Below, one piece after another: positions 61,145-64,000 of a DNA stretch of 64,000 nt (position 1 is its first letter; each line of letters begins with the position of its first letter). The DNA comes from Pimelobacter simplex (GTDB lineage Bacteria > Actinomycetota > Actinomycetes > Propionibacteriales > Nocardioidaceae). Under the pieces are notes generated by a model. That model was not told where the DNA came from. It did not search any database and worked only from the letters and a program-made list of their open reading frames with translations. A program made the position numbers and the translations under genes. The DNA is taken from NCBI RefSeq assembly GCF_024662235.1, contig NZ_CP096276.1, positions 4,154,001-4,218,000 of the forward strand, in the 5' to 3' direction.

Positions 61145-63727
61145 ATGCGCCGTGTCCTGATGTCCCTCCTGCTCGGGATCGCGGTGGTCACCCCGGCCGC
61201 GCTGACCCTCTCCCCCGCCGCGCCCCAGCCGGCCCGGTGCGGCAGCGGTGACGCGCTGAGCTGGACGTTGCCCGGGGCGTGCCAGCACGTCGACGAGCCG
61301 CCGCCGGGGGTCGACCCGACCGAGCCGGTGAGCACGGCGGTCCTGCGGGCGCGCGACGGCGGCACCGCCGGGGCGTACGACGCGGCCGAGGCGCTCGGCG
61401 TACCGGCGCCGGTGCAGGCGGCCGCCGCGAGCCCCGCGGTGACCTGCGAGGGCGACGGGGCGAGCGGCTACCGCACCCAGGCCATGTACGTCGTCGAGGC
61501 CGGCCGCACCAACCGCTTCGCGGCGCTGCTCCCCAGCTTCCGGCTGTGGGCGGCCGGGGTGGACGACGTCGTCAACCGGTCCGCGGCGCTGACCGGCGGG
61601 GTGCGGAAGGTCCGGTTCGTCACCGATCCCGACGGCGGCACCTGCGTCGCCAAGGTGCTCAACGTGACCGTGCCCGCGGGCGCGATGTCGTCCTTCAACG
61701 CGACCATCGCGGCGGTCCAGGCGCTCGGCTACACCGACCCGAGCCGCAAGTACCTCATGTGGACCGATGCGACCGTGCTGTGCGGGGTGGCGTCGATGTA
61801 CCCCGACGCCACCGACGGCCAGGGCAACCCCAACAACGGCCGCTACGCGCAGTACGCGCGGATCGACTCCGGCTGCTGGGGCTTCGGCGACGGCGCCGCG
61901 CAGCACTCCGTCGAGGCGCACGAGCTGCTGCACACGCTGGGCGGCGTGATGAGCACGGCGCCGCACGGGACGCGGGCGGGTCACTGCTGGGACGAGTCCG
62001 ACACGATGTGCTACGCCGACGGCGGCGGGTTCGCGATGAAGCAGGTGTGCCCGGCCGAGCGCGAGTACCTCTTCGACTGCAACAACGACGACTACTACTC
62101 CACCTACCCCGACCCGGGCAGCTGGCTCGACACCCACTGGAACGCCGCGGACTCGCGCTTCCTGATCGGTGGCGGGGACGGCTCCGGCGGTGGCGCACCC
62201 GGTACGCCGTCCGTCCTCGGCGCGACGATCGCGGTCAACAACCCCGCCGTACCGGGGCTCTCGACGCAGGCGACCCTCGCGCCGTCACTGCCGGCCGGGC
62301 GCACGGTCGCGTCCGTGCAGTGGAAGTCCGCTCGCGCCGACTGTGTCTTCGCGAGCCCTGCCGAGCTGCAGACGGCAGTCACCTGCAATGCCACGGCGGC
62401 CGCGCCGACGACGGTGACGGCGACGCTCAAGGACTCCTCCGGCGCGACGAAGGTCGTCACGAGTCCCCTCACCTTCGCCACCGGTACCGCGCGCCCGGTC
62501 ACCGTCGCCTTCCCCGCCGGGACGTCGGCCGCGGTCTGCACGGGCGCGGGCTTCCCGCTGACCGCCCGGGTCCTCGACACCGCGAGCGGCCAGCCGGTCA
62601 AGGGCCTCGCGGTGGCGCTGACCAAGCAGAGCGCGACGATGACCGCCCCGGCGAGCGCCGGCGCGCCGGTCACGACCGTGGAGGGCACCGTGATCCTCAA
62701 CCAGACGGCGGCGGTCGCGACGACGTACCGTGCGCGGACGGCGGCCGGGACGGTCTACGCCGCCGGCGGACCGGCCGAGCTCGTCGCGACGCCGGGCCGC
62801 TGCGCCACGTCGCTCGCGGCCGAGATCGACCGGACCACGGCCTTCTACGGCGACCCGGTCACGGTGACCGGACGGCTCACCGCGGCGGTCCCGTCCGGGG
62901 TGACGCTGGCCGTGCGGCTCACCACGGCCGCGGGCCGGGTGCTGCCCCTGGGCTCGGCCAAGACCGGTGCGGACGGACGGTTCAGCCTCGTCGCGAAGCC
63001 CACCGAGTCGGGCGTCGTGTCGGTCGCGCTGGCGGTCTCGGTCTCCTACGCCGCTGCGTCCGCGACGGCGGGGACGCTCACGGTCGTCACGCCCACGACC
63101 CGGATCACCGGCGCCGTCGACCGGTCCGAGGTCGGCTACGGCCAGAACGTCACCGTCACCGGCCGCCTCCAGCGCGACGCCGGCGGCACCCTCAGCGCGC
63201 TGGCCGGCAAGCCGGTCTCCGTGTACGTCGCCCCGGCGGGCGGCGGCGCCGCGGTCAAGATCGGGGGCGGCACCACCAACGCGGAGGGCCGGTTCACGGC
63301 TGTCGTACCGCTCAAGGTCAGCGGGACGCTCAGCGTCACCTCGGCCGCCGCGGCCGGGCAGCCCGCCGCATCGGCCGCGGTCGGTCCGGTCGTCGCGGGC
63401 ACCTGGACCACGGCGCTCACCGCGACCGCCTCGGCGAGCAGCGTGCCGGCCGGCGGATCGGTCACGCTGAGCGGCAGCGTCAGCCGTACCTACGCCGCGG
63501 CCGGCGCCACGGCGCCGTCCCCGGCGTCGGGCCTGCGACTCAAGGTGACCTTCCGGGCGACCGGTTCGGCGACGAGCACGGTCGTGGGGACGCCGACGAC
63601 CACGGCGGGCGGGACGTTCACGCTCAAGGTGCTGCCCAAGGGCGCCGGCACGTGGACCGTGTCGCTGCCGGCGGTCGCCGGCTACACCGCCGCCGAGGCC
63701 GCACCGCTGACGATCGGCATCGGCTGA
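61145..63727 (+). CDS. Secreted zinc metalloprotease-like protein with Ig-like repeats
   Basis: An 860-aa exported protein with signal peptide (residues 1-30). The catalytic-like domain runs to about 345 and contains HELLHTLGG: His259, Glu260 and His263 as in the HExxH zinc site. His274 or His280 in APHGTRAGH could be the third ligand, a metzincin-like arrangement. About ten Cys residues in this domain suggest disulfides. A Gly-rich linker (342-350) leads to four beta-rich repeats of which the last three are clear Ig-like domains of about 85-105 residues. There is no sortase motif. It could degrade or process extracellular proteins. Confidence 0.8.
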   Translation: MRRVLMSLLLGIAVVTPAALTLSPAAPQPARCGSGDALSWTLPGACQHVDEPPPGVDPTEPVSTAVLRARDGGTAGAYDAAEALGVPAPVQAAAASPAVTCEGDGASGYRTQAMYVVEAGRTNRFAALLPSFRLWAAGVDDVVNRSAALTGGVRKVRFVTDPDGGTCVAKVLNVTVPAGAMSSFNATIAAVQALGYTDPSRKYLMWTDATVLCGVASMYPDATDGQGNPNNGRYAQYARIDSGCWGFGDGAAQHSVEAHELLHTLGGVMSTAPHGTRAGHCWDESDTMCYADGGGFAMKQVCPAEREYLFDCNNDDYYSTYPDPGSWLDTHWNAADSRFLIGGGDGSGGGAPGTPSVLGATIAVNNPAVPGLSTQATLAPSLPAGRTVASVQWKSARADCVFASPAELQTAVTCNATAAAPTTVTATLKDSSGATKVVTSPLTFATGTARPVTVAFPAGTSAAVCTGAGFPLTARVLDTASGQPVKGLAVALTKQSATMTAPASAGAPVTTVEGTVILNQTAAVATTYRARTAAGTVYAAGGPAELVATPGRCATSLAAEIDRTTAFYGDPVTVTGRLTAAVPSGVTLAVRLTTAAGRVLPLGSAKTGADGRFSLVAKPTESGVVSVALAVSVSYAAASATAGTLTVVTPTTRITGAVDRSEVGYGQNVTVTGRLQRDAGGTLSALAGKPVSVYVAPAGGGAAVKIGGGTTNAEGRFTAVVPLKVSGTLSVTSAAAAGQPAASAAVGPVVAGTWTTALTATASASSVPAGGSVTLSGSVSRTYAAAGATAPSPASGLRLKVTFRATGSATSTVVGTPTTTAGGTFTLKVLPKGAGTWTVSLPAVAGYTAAEAAPLTIGIG

Positions 63728-63739
63728 CCCGCGAGGGGA

Positions 63740-64000
63740 TCAAGCGACCTGGCCGAGCTTGCGCTTGAGCCGGCGGCGCTTGCGGTCGAGCTCCTCGAGC
63801 CGCACCTCGAGCGAGGCGTTGCGGCGGGCGAGGCGCTCGACCTCGCGCAGGGCGTCCGGCAGGGACTGGAAGGCGGCGGCGGTGTGCGGGACGGCGGCGA
63901 GCCCGAGGGACGCCGTACCGAAGCCGACGAGGGCGCCGAACGCCTTCCAGACCTCGGCCGGCGCGAGGCCGTCGGTCTCGAGGACGTGCAGCCGCTCGGG
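63740..64000 (-). CDS. C-terminal end of a coiled-coil protein (runs off the right edge)
   Basis: The last 86 residues are visible. A hydrophobic helix FGALVGFGTASLGLAAV, possibly a membrane segment, is followed by a charged coiled coil rich in Leu, Arg and Glu that ends in KRRRLKRKLGQVA. The family cannot be named from this part. It converges with the metalloprotease gene, 12 bp apart. Confidence 0.6.
   Translation of the reverse strand, partial: PERLHVLETDGLAPAEVWKAFGALVGFGTASLGLAAVPHTAAAFQSLPDALREVERLARRNASLEVRLEELDRKRRRLKRKLGQVA

Noticed and set aside
1..64000. CRISPR array, rRNA, insertion sequence or prophage
   Set aside because: No regularly spaced repeats, rRNA-like sequence, transposase or phage structural motifs were seen on reading through the window.

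Overview
The window is a roughly 72-74% G+C chromosomal segment from an actinobacterium. Very high GC, frequent GTG starts, four-base ATGA/GTGA overlaps inside operons, a DesA3-type desaturase paired with a ferredoxin reductase, a mycothiol-dependent-enzyme family gene and YtrA-type GntR/PucR regulators together suggest the Nocardioidaceae (Nocardioides-like). That placement is inferred from gene content, not from a marker gene. No rRNA, tRNA, CRISPR array or insertion sequence was recognised.

1-13.4 kb is mainly carbon storage and lipid metabolism. A truncated PucR-type regulator diverges from a class II phaC-phaZ pair (medium-chain polyhydroxyalkanoate synthase and depolymerase). A Chloroflexus-type malyl-CoA lyase and a CitE-like lyase follow and end at a textbook terminator. 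Next come PadR/HAAS and GntR/membrane-protein regulatory pairs, an SGNH lipoprotein coupled to a second PucR regulator, and a divergent ferredoxin reductase-fatty acid desaturase operon.

13.4-20.1 kb is a two-component/ABC export module: an OmpR regulator, a lipoprotein, a sensor kinase broken by a frameshift in a G5 tract, and an adaptor-ATPase-permease operon. The two divergent promoter regions carry the same spaced repeat architecture, so one regulator probably controls both.

20.1-44.9 kb is a surface-polysaccharide locus. It encodes a polymerase fused to a Wzz-like domain, a CDP-alcohol phosphatidyltransferase fused to a GT2 glycosyltransferase, a GH26-like secreted hydrolase, and a polysaccharide-modifying cassette (kinase-like, ParB-like/methyltransferase, sulfotransferase). 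It also encodes a flippase, a Wzz protein with a degenerate kinase domain, a giant secreted PKD/propeller protein, a histidine kinase/LuxR response-regulator pair, PssD/PssE-like glycosyltransferase halves and a WbaP-like initiating transferase. Short palindromes with a CCCAAA/TTTGGG core recur upstream of many of these genes and of a related propeller protein at 57.4 kb.

44.9-50.4 kb begins with an enoyl-CoA hydratase and passes into a lower-GC patch. The patch holds a DUF488 protein, an unknown 263-aa protein and an unknown 624-aa protein with a nuclease-like C-terminal motif; a YjbQ-family gene of ordinary composition lies inside it. This is the best candidate for a little-described, possibly defence-related system.

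50.2-64 kb holds a small Cys-rich protein, a GspE-N/glycosyltransferase membrane protein, a perfect 24-bp palindrome, and a DivIVA-like/SDR/mycothiol-enzyme operon. A GH43-like secreted protein and an acyl-CoA dehydrogenase follow; the latter shares an operator-like site with the enoyl-CoA hydratase. The remainder is a second PKD/propeller protein, a long inverted repeat, an Rrf2 regulator, a secreted metalloprotease with Ig-like repeats, and the end of a coiled-coil gene.
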